This document shows, one piece after another, positions 20,798 to 29,376 of a DNA stretch of 43,663 bases (the first letter of the stretch is position 1; every line of letters starts with the position of its first letter). Under the pieces are notes generated by a model that had not been told where the DNA came from, did no database searches, and saw only the letters and a program-made list of their open reading frames with translations. Made by a program: the position numbers and the translations under genes. The DNA lies in the IMG/VR virus record IMGVR_UViG_3300044691_000085, positions 1 to 43,663 of that record. One strand, given 5' to 3'. The stretch is from a virus.

Positions 20798-21763
20798 ATG
20801 ACTATTCCCGTCAATGCCCAGACTACCTATCCCACGATCGGCAACCGCGAAGACCTCTCCGACGAGGTTTGGAAAATCTCGCCGACCGAAACCCCGTTCT
20901 TCTCGGCTATCGAAAAGATCGGTGCCAAGGCCGTCAACCACGAATGGCAGACCGTTGCATTGGATGCGGTCAACACCTCCAATGCCCAGCTCGAAGGTGA
21001 TACCTTCGCTCTGCTCGCGTTGACGCCCACCGTTCGCCTTGGCAATATCCATCAGATCAGCAGCAAGGCTGGCGGCGTGTCACGTACCCAGCGATCGGTC
21101 AATCCGGCCGGCCGCGCGGACGAACTCGGCTTTCAGAAGATGCTCAAGGGTCAGGCCCTCAAGATCGATATTGACTCGATCATTTGCGGCACCAACCAGG
21201 CCAAGGCCGCCGGCAACGCGACCACGGCGCGTACCACCGCCTCGGTTATCTCGTGGATCAAGACCAACACCGACAAGGCAACCGCCGGCACCGCTGGCGT
21301 TGACCCTGCGGCGGCTGACGGTACGGGCACCCGCACCGACGGCACCCAGATTGCGTTCACCGAACTTCGCATGAAGAACGTGCTTAACAAGATCTGGACG
21401 CAGGGCGGCAAGGCCAATCTGGTCATGGCCGGCGCCTTCAACAAGCAGGCGTTTTCGACCTTCACGGGCCGTTCAACCCCGATGGAAGAGGCGAAGTCCA
21501 AGAAGATCGTGGCCGCGGTCGATGCTTACGAATCCGACTTCGGCAAGCTCAAGATCGTGCCGTCCCGCAACGTGCGTACCCGCGACGTGCTGGTACTCGA
21601 AACGGGCAAGTGGGCTATTGGCCATCTGCCGGGGTCCGCAATGGTTTCCGAAGACCTTGCGAAGGTCAGCGATACCGAGCAGTTCGCGATTGTGAGTGAG
21701 TATGTTTTGGAAGCTCGCAACGAAAAAGCCTCCGGCGGCGTTTTCGACAATACCGTCTCGTAA
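20798..21763 (+). CDS. Major capsid protein (DUF5309, SU10-type)
   Basis: 321 aa. It matches the DUF5309/SU10 capsid family: 'DLSDEVWKISPTETPFFSAI' at the N-terminus, 'VNHEWQTVALDAV', 'QISSKAGGVSRTQRSV', 'VMAGAFNKQAFSTFTGR' and 'KIVPSRNVRTRDVLVLETGKWAI' near the end. Forms the HK97-fold shell; related phages include elongated heads. An intrinsic terminator follows. Confidence 0.9.
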   Translation: MTIPVNAQTTYPTIGNREDLSDEVWKISPTETPFFSAIEKIGAKAVNHEWQTVALDAVNTSNAQLEGDTFALLALTPTVRLGNIHQISSKAGGVSRTQRSVNPAGRADELGFQKMLKGQALKIDIDSIICGTNQAKAAGNATTARTTASVISWIKTNTDKATAGTAGVDPAAADGTGTRTDGTQIAFTELRMKNVLNKIWTQGGKANLVMAGAFNKQAFSTFTGRSTPMEEAKSKKIVAAVDAYESDFGKLKIVPSRNVRTRDVLVLETGKWAIGHLPGSAMVSEDLAKVSDTEQFAIVSEYVLEARNEKASGGVFDNTVS

Positions 21764-21781
21764 GCCTTCATCATCAACCTC

Positions 21782-21810
21782 GGCCGCTCCTCACGGGGCG
21801 GCCTTTCCTT
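21782..21810 (+). terminator. Terminator/attenuator after the capsid gene
   Basis: GGCCGCTCC (21782-21790) pairs along nine bases with GGGGCGGCC (21795-21803) around TCAC, followed by TTTCCTTT. Partial termination here would raise capsid message over downstream tail genes. Confidence 0.7.
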
Positions 21811-21821
21811 TGGAGGCTTAA

Positions 21822-22205
21822 ATGCCACTCGTTAAACCGCGGCCACTCAATGAAGTGCCGCTTGCGACTAATACCACCTCGATCGCAACTACTCCCGTTG
21901 CGGCAACCACGATTGCGACCGAGAGCGGCTTTGTCCAGCGCGTGATGGCCGCTGCCGGCGGCACGACCACGGGTACCATCACGGTAACCGTTATCATCAA
22001 CGGCGGCTCGGATATCGCGGCGGGTGCCTTGACGATCCCGGCGGCTACTGGTGCCCGCGCCGGGTCCGTTGTTGAATTTGCCATGGTCGGCGCGTCGTCC
22101 GGTGTGTTCGTCAACGAAGGCGACTGCATTACCTTCACGCCCTCGGGCGGAACGGGGGCGACCATTCCCGGCGCCTTTGCTCTGGTTCTCCGCTCAATCA
22201 CTTAA
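21822..22205 (+). CDS. Possible head decoration protein
   Basis: 127 aa, Ala/Thr/Gly-rich and beta-predicted ('TGTITVTVIINGGSDIAAGALTIP'). Placed directly after the capsid gene and flanked by two stem-loops, so probably made in quantity. A decoration or virion-surface role is positional inference. Confidence 0.5.
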   Translation: MPLVKPRPLNEVPLATNTTSIATTPVAATTIATESGFVQRVMAAAGGTTTGTITVTVIINGGSDIAAGALTIPAATGARAGSVVEFAMVGASSGVFVNEGDCITFTPSGGTGATIPGAFALVLRSIT

Positions 22206-22210
22206 CCCCG

Positions 22211-22240
22211 GCGCGCATCTTCAGGGTGCGCGCTCCTCTT
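22211..22240 (+). terminator. Stem-loop after the decoration-like gene
   Basis: GCGCGCA (22211-22217) and TGCGCGC (22227-22233) with a 9-base loop, followed by TCCTCTTT. The T-run is weak, so it may act as a partial terminator or RNA stabiliser. Confidence 0.45.
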
Positions 22241-22256
22241 TGAGGATCAATCCCGC

Positions 22257-22583
22257 ATGTCATTCTTTTCGAAGAAGGGCTCCTCTCGCCAAGGCGCGTC
22301 GCAGAATGTTGCATTCGCAGCAGCCGGCGGGGCGTCCGCTGCATCAACCGCGTTTGGTTCGCAAACCTATCAAATTCGCGTTTCGGTGTCGGGTACAGGC
22401 TTTGTAGCCGGAACCGGAGGCGTCCGCGTCCGGATCGGAGACGGAACGCCAACCGCTGGTGCAACCGACACGTTTGTCCCAAATACCCTCTTTGAATACT
22501 TCATTGTTTCACCGGGTCAGAAAATTGCCGTCCTCGGCAACGATGCCGGCGTGGGCAATCTAAGCGTGACGGAAATGTCTTGA
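22257..22583 (+). CDS. Hypothetical virion-region protein
   Basis: 108 aa, beta-rich with 'YQIRVSVSGTGFVAGTGGVRVRIGDG' and 'FVPNTLFEYFIVSPGQKIAVLGND'. It resembles small surface or Ig-like phage proteins and pairs with the preceding gene in composition. Function unknown. Confidence 0.5.
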   Translation: MSFFSKKGSSRQGASQNVAFAAAGGASAASTAFGSQTYQIRVSVSGTGFVAGTGGVRVRIGDGTPTAGATDTFVPNTLFEYFIVSPGQKIAVLGNDAGVGNLSVTEMS

Positions 22584-22627
22584 TCGAACTCCTCGAACAA
22601 ATCCTCAAACATCTGGAGAAACACCAC

Positions 22628-22786
22628 ATGAGCGACTTTGCCAAGCTGACCGCTGACCTCGCTGAACTTTCCGCGAAGGTTGACACCCTCATTGCCAAGC
22701 AGGCCCCGCCTCCGGTCGATGAGCAGCCGGCGGTTGATGCGGCCGACGCTGCCGTTCAGGCGATCATCGCGAAGATCCCGGCCTGA
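22628..22786 (+). CDS. Small coiled-coil protein
   Basis: 52 aa. ATG 22628 behind GGAGA. 'KLTADLAELSAKVDTLIAK' is a short coiled coil, then a Pro/Ala-rich tail ending 'IIAKIPA'. The frame is open upstream from TTG 22580, which would overlap the previous stop. Similar short proteins accompany virion genes in many phages. Confidence 0.5.
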   Translation: MSDFAKLTADLAELSAKVDTLIAKQAPPPVDEQPAVDAADAAVQAIIAKIPA

Positions 22787-22787
22787 T

Positions 22788-23144
22788 ATGACCGCGTTTC
22801 TTGTCGGGGAGGAGAAAGACCTCCTTCAAACCCAGCTTCATATTGATGAGGCCGACAAGACGTTCACGCTGAACCGCGTGCAGGATGTTGAACCGCACCT
22901 GGATTATAACAAGTTCCTCCAGTCGCTAAAGCAAACAAGCGACTGGGGGCGGTACGTCGCGCATGTCCCCAATATCTTCCTTGAGAAATGGCTACGGGAA
23001 GAATGGGACCGCGGCAACGTGAACCTGCGAATTTTTACCCCGGAATTTGATCAACTCATCGATAGCAAGATCAAAGACCCCGATTGGAAATTCCTGCGGA
23101 CGGACAGCCAGCAGGTGCAGGGCTTTTTGGGATTCGGTAGCTGA
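22788..23144 (+). CDS. Hypothetical head-tail protein
   Basis: 118 aa. 'RVQDVEPHLDYNKFLQSLKQTSDWGRYVAHVPNIFLEKWLREEWDRG' is conserved in proteins placed between DUF5309 capsid and adaptor genes; 'DPDWKFLRT' follows. Probably a virion or assembly protein; exact role unknown. Stop and next start overlap by one base. Confidence 0.6.
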   Translation: MTAFLVGEEKDLLQTQLHIDEADKTFTLNRVQDVEPHLDYNKFLQSLKQTSDWGRYVAHVPNIFLEKWLREEWDRGNVNLRIFTPEFDQLIDSKIKDPDWKFLRTDSQQVQGFLGFGS

Positions 23145-23797
23145 TGACCCTAATCACCGGCTATGCATCCCTTCAAACCACTGTCACGGAATATCTGGCC
23201 CGTGACCAGGACACAACCTTGATTGCGCGGATTCCGACGTTCATCCAGTTATTTGAAGCAAAGATGAACCGGGCGTTGTTCGTGCGGCAGATGGAAGCGC
23301 GGTCAGTGACCACAGTTGACACGACCACCACCTCGCCGGAAATGATATCACTGCCGCCCGATTTCCAGTCGATGCGGCGCATTCGTCTTTCCAGCGTATC
23401 GGGCAAGCCGCATCTGTCATTCCTATCTGGTACGCAGATGGATGAGTTTCGAACCTGCTCAGCCAACGCGGCCGGGCAACCGCGGTATTTCACCATCTTC
23501 GGAAGCGAGATCGAATTAGCCCCGACCCCGGATCAGAACTACACCATTGAGATGGTCTATCGCCAGAACATTCCAGCACTCGCGACGAATGATCCGAACT
23601 GGCTGATTACGCTCGCGCCGGATCTTTATCTCTACGGTGCATTGCTCGAATCCGCGCCTTACATCAAGGAAGACGCGCGCATTCAGACGTGGGGCCTCGG
23701 GCTGAAAGCTGCGCTGGATGATCTGAACAGTCTCGGTTTGGTTTCGACCTTCAACGCCGGGCCAATGCAAATGCGCGCTTCGGGTGTGACGCCATGA
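23144..23797 (+). CDS. Head-tail adaptor protein (SU10/T7 gp11-like)
   Basis: 217 aa. N-terminal 'LQTTVTEYLARDQDTTLIARIPTFIQLFEAKMNR' and the C-terminal 'LAPDLYLYGALLESAPYIKEDARIQTW' helices are the hallmarks of adaptor proteins that form a ring below the portal in short-tailed phages. Placement after the capsid cluster and before fibre and nozzle genes fits. Confidence 0.8.
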   Translation: MTLITGYASLQTTVTEYLARDQDTTLIARIPTFIQLFEAKMNRALFVRQMEARSVTTVDTTTTSPEMISLPPDFQSMRRIRLSSVSGKPHLSFLSGTQMDEFRTCSANAAGQPRYFTIFGSEIELAPTPDQNYTIEMVYRQNIPALATNDPNWLITLAPDLYLYGALLESAPYIKEDARIQTWGLGLKAALDDLNSLGLVSTFNAGPMQMRASGVTP

Positions 23798-23973
23798 CGG
23801 CATGGACACCTGTGGCAAAGCAGGGCGAGACTTGGACCGTAGAAGCGCAAACGACCGCTCGCACCTTTTCGCCTCTGACATTTTCGCGGCGTCCTGTTTT
23901 CGATACTGGGCCAAGTGCTGGCATTTGGGATACGAAGGTGAAGCAGTCCGAAATATGGACAGTTGAGCCCTGA
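23794..23973 (+). CDS. Small Trp/Thr-rich virion-region protein
   Basis: 59 aa, ATGA overlap with the adaptor gene. It contains a repeated short motif ('GETWTVEAQT', 'SEIWTVEP') separated by 'AGIWDTK', suggesting small beta-hairpin repeats. I associate this kind of gene with the adaptor/nozzle region of rhizobial phages. Role unknown. Confidence 0.55.
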   Translation: MTAWTPVAKQGETWTVEAQTTARTFSPLTFSRRPVFDTGPSAGIWDTKVKQSEIWTVEP

Positions 23974-25265
23974 TGGCAATCGTCATCGTCAAACATCATC
24001 CAAGCGGTGGTCCGGCTGATCCCTTAGCGCTAGTGGATGGTCCGACTTATGACGCCGATCCGCATATCGTCGCGGGTCTTGAAAACGTCCCGAACGTAGA
24101 CACCACGAACGCAAGCAACATCACTAGCGGAACGCTTGATCCGGCAAGATTACCAAACCCAATAATCACCGGCTCTCTCGCGGGCGGAACTGCCGCCGGT
24201 TCTTCCCTGACGTTGCAGTCTACCACCAATGGCGCACCATCAGGCGATACGACAAATGTGTTGGGATCAACGATCAATCTCAAAGGTTCGATATCCGAAG
24301 CACAGACTATAAATTTGGGTGGGGCAGGCGGTGGTGTAACGGTCAACATCGCGGCGGCGGGTGACGGGCTGAACGCACTGAACGTATTCAACGCTGCAGG
24401 TGGCAAACAGGTTTGGGTGCCCGGCGCGGGTTCAGGCACCACTCCGGGAACGATCACCTTTCCAGCCGCTACGGACACCCTTGTCGGCAAGGCCACGACT
24501 GACATATTAACGAACAAGACGCTCGTTGCACCGGCATTGGGAACACCTGCATCCGGCGTCGCCACCAATCTGACGGGCACGGCGGCGGGCCTGACCGCAG
24601 GCACTGTTACGACCAATGCCAACCTGACCGGGGCTGTTACCTCGGTCGGGAATGCCGCCTCTCTCGGCTCTTTCACGAGCGCCCAACTTGCCGCCGCGCT
24701 GACGAACGAAACAGGGAGCGGTGCCGCGGTCTTTGGAACATCCCCGACGATAGCAGCGCCGAATATAACGGGCCTCATTACCGCGAGCGGCGGCCAGATT
24801 GCATTCCCCGCGACGCAAAATCCGTCAGTCGATCCCAACACGCTTGACGATTACGAAGAAGGGACTTGGACTCCCGTTCTGACCTTCGCGACGCCGGGAA
24901 ATCTCAGCGTTTCATACTCGCTTCAAGATGCCAGCTATACGAAGATCGGGAACCGCGCTTGCATCAGCTTCGTCATCGTCACCTCTGCATTCACCTTCAC
25001 GACCGCTTCCGGAAATATGCTGGTCAACGGCCTTCCGTTCGCCTCAAGCAACGCCTCAGCTAATGCCAGATGGTACTCACCCATTATTTTTTCAGGAATA
25101 ACGAAGGCGGGTTATACCTCGATAGTTGGCGCTCTGCTGCCGAACACGACGCAATTGCAGTTTCTGGCGTCAGGCTCTGGGTTGGCCGTCTCCAATATCG
25201 CGACAACAGACACGCCGACGGCCGGCACAATGTTTATCGGCGGCGTCATGGTCTACAACGTATAG
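23973..25265 (+). CDS. Tail fibre-like structural protein
   Basis: 430 aa, Gly/Ala/Thr/Asn-rich and low in charge, with repeated beta-helix-like strands ('ATDTLVGKATTDILTNKTL', 'VATNLTGTAAGLTAGTV'). A C-terminal head begins at 'DPNTLDDYEEGTWTPVL', a boundary common to phage fibre and appendage proteins. Likely trimeric and receptor-facing. Start and previous stop overlap (TGATG). Confidence 0.7.
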   Translation: MAIVIVKHHPSGGPADPLALVDGPTYDADPHIVAGLENVPNVDTTNASNITSGTLDPARLPNPIITGSLAGGTAAGSSLTLQSTTNGAPSGDTTNVLGSTINLKGSISEAQTINLGGAGGGVTVNIAAAGDGLNALNVFNAAGGKQVWVPGAGSGTTPGTITFPAATDTLVGKATTDILTNKTLVAPALGTPASGVATNLTGTAAGLTAGTVTTNANLTGAVTSVGNAASLGSFTSAQLAAALTNETGSGAAVFGTSPTIAAPNITGLITASGGQIAFPATQNPSVDPNTLDDYEEGTWTPVLTFATPGNLSVSYSLQDASYTKIGNRACISFVIVTSAFTFTTASGNMLVNGLPFASSNASANARWYSPIIFSGITKAGYTSIVGALLPNTTQLQFLASGSGLAVSNIATTDTPTAGTMFIGGVMVYNV

Positions 25266-25274
25266 GACTAAAAG

Positions 25275-25526
25275 ATGCTGACAGAACAAGTCAATCCGAC
25301 TGACCGTATTGAGATTCTATCGGATGGCTCCCTTCAAATACGCGAAACGACTATAATCTTGCGTGATGGAGTTCCGGTTTCTTCGCCGATCTATCGCCGC
25401 TATGTCCTTGCTCCGGGTAGCGACCTGTCCAGTAAGGACGGGCGTATTGCGGCAGTCGCGGGGTTAGTTTGGACCGATGATGTTGTGAAGGCATATATTG
25501 CGGCACAAGCGGTTGAAGTGGTCTAA
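25275..25526 (+). CDS. Small fibre-associated protein
   Basis: 83 aa. 'RIEILSDGSLQIRETTIILRDG' and 'YVLAPGSDLS' occur in small proteins encoded next to phage fibre genes, often related to fibre assembly. No enzymatic motif. Its stop overlaps the next ATG by one base (TAATG). Confidence 0.55.
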   Translation: MLTEQVNPTDRIEILSDGSLQIRETTIILRDGVPVSSPIYRRYVLAPGSDLSSKDGRIAAVAGLVWTDDVVKAYIAAQAVEVV

Positions 25527-27229
25527 TGCCGCTTCTCCAATACTCGGATTGGCGCCCTGATACCACGGACTATGAGGGAACAAGCGTTCACAATATCCAG
25601 AACGTGCAGCCCCGCGGCGACGGCTACGGCCCAGTCCAAAGCTTCTCTGCGTACACGCAGGCGCTTCCCGCAGCGTGCAGGGGCGCTTTCTACGCCCTGA
25701 AATCTGACGGGACTGTCATCACCTTCGCAGGGACTGTTGACCGGCTCTATCAGATCAACAACACTGACTATACATGGAAGAATGTCAGTCTCCCCGCCGC
25801 TGTGTCCTCGATCTCGAATGCAAGCCCTGCGGTCATCACCTATACCAACACCTTTGTCGCAAATGACCCGGTGGTGCTGTCTACCTCGGGAACACTCCCA
25901 ACCGGATTGACTGTCGGCACAACCTACTATGTCAGCGCTACGGGCCTCTCAGGAAGCGTTTTAAGCGTCTCAGCTACTCCCGGAGGGGCGCGGATCAATA
26001 CCACTGGAGCGGGCTCCGGAACGCATTCGATCACCTCGATTTATTCCAGTCTGAGTGCTACCGCGCAATGGCAATTCGCGCAATTCGGCAATCTCGTCTT
26101 CGCAACGCAGGCCAACGCGGTGTTGCAAGTATTCGACCTCAGTTCTGCCAGCGCCTTTGCTGTCTGCGCTGGATCTCCACCGCAAGCCGCTTATATCAGT
26201 GTGGTTGGCCGGTTTCTTGTGCTCTCTGGTTTGCTCTCGGCAGCCTATCGCATTCAATGGTCCGGACTCAATGCCACGACGACATGGACAAGCGGGGTTA
26301 ACAGTTCGGACTTTCAGGACTTCCCCGATGGCGGCGTCGTTCGTGGCGTGGCCGGTGGGGAATCCGGGATCATCTTTCAGGACCAGGCCATCCGGAGAAT
26401 GTCCTACGTTCCGGGTTCGCCGATCATCTTTCAGATTGATCGTATCACGCAGGACAAGGGATTGTTCGCGCCGTACTCGATCATCCGGGCTGGTGAGATT
26501 ATCTTCTTTTTCGCGGGTCAAGGCTTTCACAAGATCGTCCCTGGTGGGGTTCCGGAACAGATCGGCCGTGAAAAGGTGGACCGGACTTTTCTGACCGATC
26601 TCGACAAGGGCAATCTGCAATTGTTCATGGGCGCGGCAGATCCTCGGTCAACGCGCATCTATTGGGCTTATCGTTCGGCGAACGGCATCAACCCGGCAAA
26701 CTATGACAAGTTGCTGGGCTATGACTTCCTGCTGGATCGGTTCTTCCCGATTTCGGCAACGGGGGAATATCTGCTGGGGATTTCGCAAAGCGGGCTGACG
26801 CTGGAAAACCTGGATGCAATTTCATCCTCAATTGATGCCCTGACGCTTTCGCTCGATTCCTACGCTACCGCGGTTCAGCCGCAGATCGCGCAGTTCAATG
26901 GCTCACATGTCCTCGGGTTTTTCAACGGGGCGAATCTGGAAGCGACGCTGGAAACCGCAGAGCAGGGCGCTGACGGCCAAAGAGTGACGCTGAGGGGTTT
27001 TCGCGCCATTACGGACGCGCCGACGCTTTACGGTTCGGTGACGTACAGGGATACCCAATCAGCCCCGTCAATCAGCGGAGCGGAAGTGCTGGTGAGCGCG
27101 AGAACCGGACGCTGCGACATGATGCGAGATGCACGATATATCCGCTACAAGACGCGCATTCCAGCGGGAACGACATGGACCTTTACGGCGGGTATTGAAC
27201 CTGACGTTACCACGAATGGCACGCTTTAA
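25526..27229 (+). CDS. Tail nozzle / stabilisation protein
   Basis: 567 aa. N-terminal 'NIQNVQPRGDGYGPVQSFS' and the beta-propeller blades ('LVFATQANAVLQVFDLS', 'GFHKIVPGGVPEQIGREKVD', 'STRIYWAYRS', 'LLGYDFLLDRFFPIS') match the nozzle protein family of short-tailed phages. Residues about 95-165 hold an inserted Ig-like domain with 'LPTGLTVGTTYYVSA'. It should form the hexameric tail tip that holds the DNA in. Confidence 0.75.
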   Translation: MPLLQYSDWRPDTTDYEGTSVHNIQNVQPRGDGYGPVQSFSAYTQALPAACRGAFYALKSDGTVITFAGTVDRLYQINNTDYTWKNVSLPAAVSSISNASPAVITYTNTFVANDPVVLSTSGTLPTGLTVGTTYYVSATGLSGSVLSVSATPGGARINTTGAGSGTHSITSIYSSLSATAQWQFAQFGNLVFATQANAVLQVFDLSSASAFAVCAGSPPQAAYISVVGRFLVLSGLLSAAYRIQWSGLNATTTWTSGVNSSDFQDFPDGGVVRGVAGGESGIIFQDQAIRRMSYVPGSPIIFQIDRITQDKGLFAPYSIIRAGEIIFFFAGQGFHKIVPGGVPEQIGREKVDRTFLTDLDKGNLQLFMGAADPRSTRIYWAYRSANGINPANYDKLLGYDFLLDRFFPISATGEYLLGISQSGLTLENLDAISSSIDALTLSLDSYATAVQPQIAQFNGSHVLGFFNGANLEATLETAEQGADGQRVTLRGFRAITDAPTLYGSVTYRDTQSAPSISGAEVLVSARTGRCDMMRDARYIRYKTRIPAGTTWTFTAGIEPDVTTNGTL

Positions 27230-27585
27230 TGGTTGCCTATGTTCCGGAGATTAATGAAACTGATCTCAAGAAGATCAATCTATCACTTCAACAGATAGCG
27301 GCCGGCAGATCGAACGCGACGGGAACAGTAACCCTCCGGACATCGAATGCAACAACGGTCGTCGTTCCAAATCAGAGCGGCATGATTGCCGCGGCTTCCG
27401 TAACGCCATCGGGGAATGCATTGCCACCGTCTCAAGTCATCCTGACCCCGACGACAGCGGCGGCGGCAGCAGAACTGGCAAGCGGCAATATGTATGTCTC
27501 TGCGGTCGCAAAGGACACATTTACGATTGCGCACACCAATTCAGCGACGGCCGGGCGAACGTTCGCTTATGCGATTTTGGGATGA
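27229..27585 (+). CDS. Small tail-region protein
   Basis: 118 aa, Ala/Thr-rich. It ends '[24 protein letters not shown]', a strand-rich C-terminus common in phage tail-associated proteins. N-terminal helix 'DLKKINLSLQQIA'. Start overlaps the nozzle stop by one base (TAATG). Confidence 0.6.
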   Translation: MVAYVPEINETDLKKINLSLQQIAAGRSNATGTVTLRTSNATTVVVPNQSGMIAAASVTPSGNALPPSQVILTPTTAAAAAELASGNMYVSAVAKDTFTIAHTNSATAGRTFAYAILG

Positions 27586-27983
27586 CGATTGATCTGGTCT
27601 GCGTAAATCCCAAAAACGTCAACAACATCTGGCCGCAGGCGAGACACCTCATCAAATCCGCAATCGAGCAAACCGGGCTTAGCGAATTTGCCGACATCGA
27701 ACATGCGGTTTTGTGCGGCGATCAGCTTTTGTGGCTGGCGCTGAGCGATCACGTCGAGGCGGCGGCGACCACGCATCTAATCCGGACATCCGGAAAGCCG
27801 GTCCTGATCGTGACAGCATGTGCAGGCGATCACATGGAGCGCTGGTTACCATTGCGTCAACGTGTCGAGAGCTATGCCAAGGCTGAAGGCTGTTCCTGCA
27901 TTCGTCTGTATGGGCGAAGGGGATGGGAGCGCACGTTGAAAGACTATCGCGTCGAATACATCATCATGGAGAAAAATTTGTGA
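27582..27983 (+). CDS. GNAT-like internal virion protein (T7 gp13-like)
   Basis: 133 aa. '[31 protein letters not shown]', '[18 protein letters not shown]' and '[22 protein letters not shown]' match the acetyltransferase-fold proteins placed where T7 has gp13. In phages these are usually virion-assembly proteins whose catalytic activity is unproven. Coupled by ATGA. Confidence 0.7.
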   Translation: MTIDLVCVNPKNVNNIWPQARHLIKSAIEQTGLSEFADIEHAVLCGDQLLWLALSDHVEAAATTHLIRTSGKPVLIVTACAGDHMERWLPLRQRVESYAKAEGCSCIRLYGRRGWERTLKDYRVEYIIMEKNL

Positions 27984-28504
27984 AGCGGAGCTTTGAAGGA
28001 AAGCATTTCGGTCGATGGACAGTATTGTCCGAGCCGATAGACCGCCAGTGCCGCTGCGTCTGCGATTGCGGGACTGCACGCCTTGTAAACAAATATTCAC
28101 TTTCGAGGGGCGACACCAAAAGCTGTGGTTGCCTGAATAGAGAGGCGGCCGGAGAAGCTTTTTCGAAATACGGCGGCTACTCAAAGGTTAGAAAAGCCAA
28201 TTACACTGAATCTAGAGCTTATGGAAATATGATCTATCGGTGCCTCAATCCTAATGCACAGGGTTATGAGGACTACGGCGGTCGGGGCATTACCGTCTGC
28301 AATCGATGGCTTTATGGGGAAAATGGCGTTCCTGGGTTTGATTGTTTTTTGGCTGATATGGGGAACAAGCCGTCGCCAAAACTAACTCTCGATCGTATCG
28401 AAAATGATGACGGATATTCGCCTGAAAATTGCAGGTGGGCGACGCGCAAGATGCAAGCGAACAATCGGCGGATGCCACGCCGCGAATATAAGGAAGCAGC
28501 ATAA
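27980..28504 (+). CDS. Homing-endonuclease-like HNH/AP2-type protein in the virion operon
   Basis: 174 aa from GTG 27980, which overlaps the preceding stop (GTGA) behind GGAG. N-terminal treble-clef-like part: 'GRWTVLSEP', 'CRCVCDCGT', '[14 protein letters not shown]'. C-terminal core: '[29 protein letters not shown]' and '[21 protein letters not shown]', the same core as 3494-3970. It splits the T7 gp13-like and gp14-like genes without disrupting either, as homing genes do. Confidence 0.72.
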   Translation: MKRSFEGKHFGRWTVLSEPIDRQCRCVCDCGTARLVNKYSLSRGDTKSCGCLNREAAGEAFSKYGGYSKVRKANYTESRAYGNMIYRCLNPNAQGYEDYGGRGITVCNRWLYGENGVPGFDCFLADMGNKPSPKLTLDRIENDDGYSPENCRWATRKMQANNRRMPRREYKEAA

Positions 28505-29364
28505 TGGGCGGACAAAGCAGCACGAGCCAGACCCAATCATCTACGACCGCACCTTGGGCAGCCGCTCAGCCAACGGTCAACGGCATCCTCGGACAGGTCA
28601 ATACCGGCCTCAACAATACCGGCGTGACCGGCGCTGAAAACGGAGCCTTCAACACGATCGAGAACAACGCCAACGCAGCGTCAGCTAACTACGCGCCGGC
28701 TGTTCAGGGTTATGCTACGTCGCTTTTGGGCGGCGGCGGCGCAACCAATCAGGCCGGCAACGTCAACCAGAACTATCAGAACTATTACAACCAGACCAAT
28801 CCGCTGGCGTCAAACACGGACTATAACCCGTACAACACGCCGGGATTCAAGGACGCCATCAACACGATGACTTCCGACATCACGAACAATACCAATGGAT
28901 CGTTCGCGGCGGCCGGACGGGATTTCTCAGGTGCCAATTCGCAGGCGCTTGGCCGTGGTCTCTCGCAAGGCGTCGCTCCGACCATCGCGGCGCAGTACAA
29001 TACGAATGTAGGCCAGCAGCAGGGCGCGGCTGGCAATCTCTACAACGCCGGCAACACCAATGCGGGCATCCTCTCGGGAATGCAGCAGCAGTACCTCACC
29101 AACCAAGGGCAGGGCGTGACTGCGGCCGGGCAGGCGACGGATGCTGCGAACGCCGGCGCCAACGCGACCTTGCAGGCGGAAGCGCAGCGCCGGGGCATTC
29201 CGGTACAGGCGCTCGGGCTGTTATCGCAGATTGGTATTCCAATTGCGGGCCTTGGTTCGCAGAGCACGGGCCAGTCAAATGGAACGCAGCAGATGAGCGG
29301 CGCGCAGCAGTTTGCGATGCTCGGTCAAGGCGCTGGCGGTTTCGGCAAGCTGTTGTTCGGTTAA
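28504..29364 (+). CDS. Asn/Gln-rich internal virion protein
   Basis: 286 aa, about one third Asn, Gln, Ala and Gly, poor in charge. 'NTPGFKDAINTMTSDITNN' and 'EAQRRGIPVQALGLLSQIG' are the recognisable segments. By order it occupies the place of T7 gp14, an ejected protein, and the composition fits a flexible, ejectable virion component. Confidence 0.55.
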   Translation: MGGQSSTSQTQSSTTAPWAAAQPTVNGILGQVNTGLNNTGVTGAENGAFNTIENNANAASANYAPAVQGYATSLLGGGGATNQAGNVNQNYQNYYNQTNPLASNTDYNPYNTPGFKDAINTMTSDITNNTNGSFAAAGRDFSGANSQALGRGLSQGVAPTIAAQYNTNVGQQQGAAGNLYNAGNTNAGILSGMQQQYLTNQGQGVTAAGQATDAANAGANATLQAEAQRRGIPVQALGLLSQIGIPIAGLGSQSTGQSNGTQQMSGAQQFAMLGQGAGGFGKLLFG

Positions 29365-29376
29365 GGATTGAAATAG

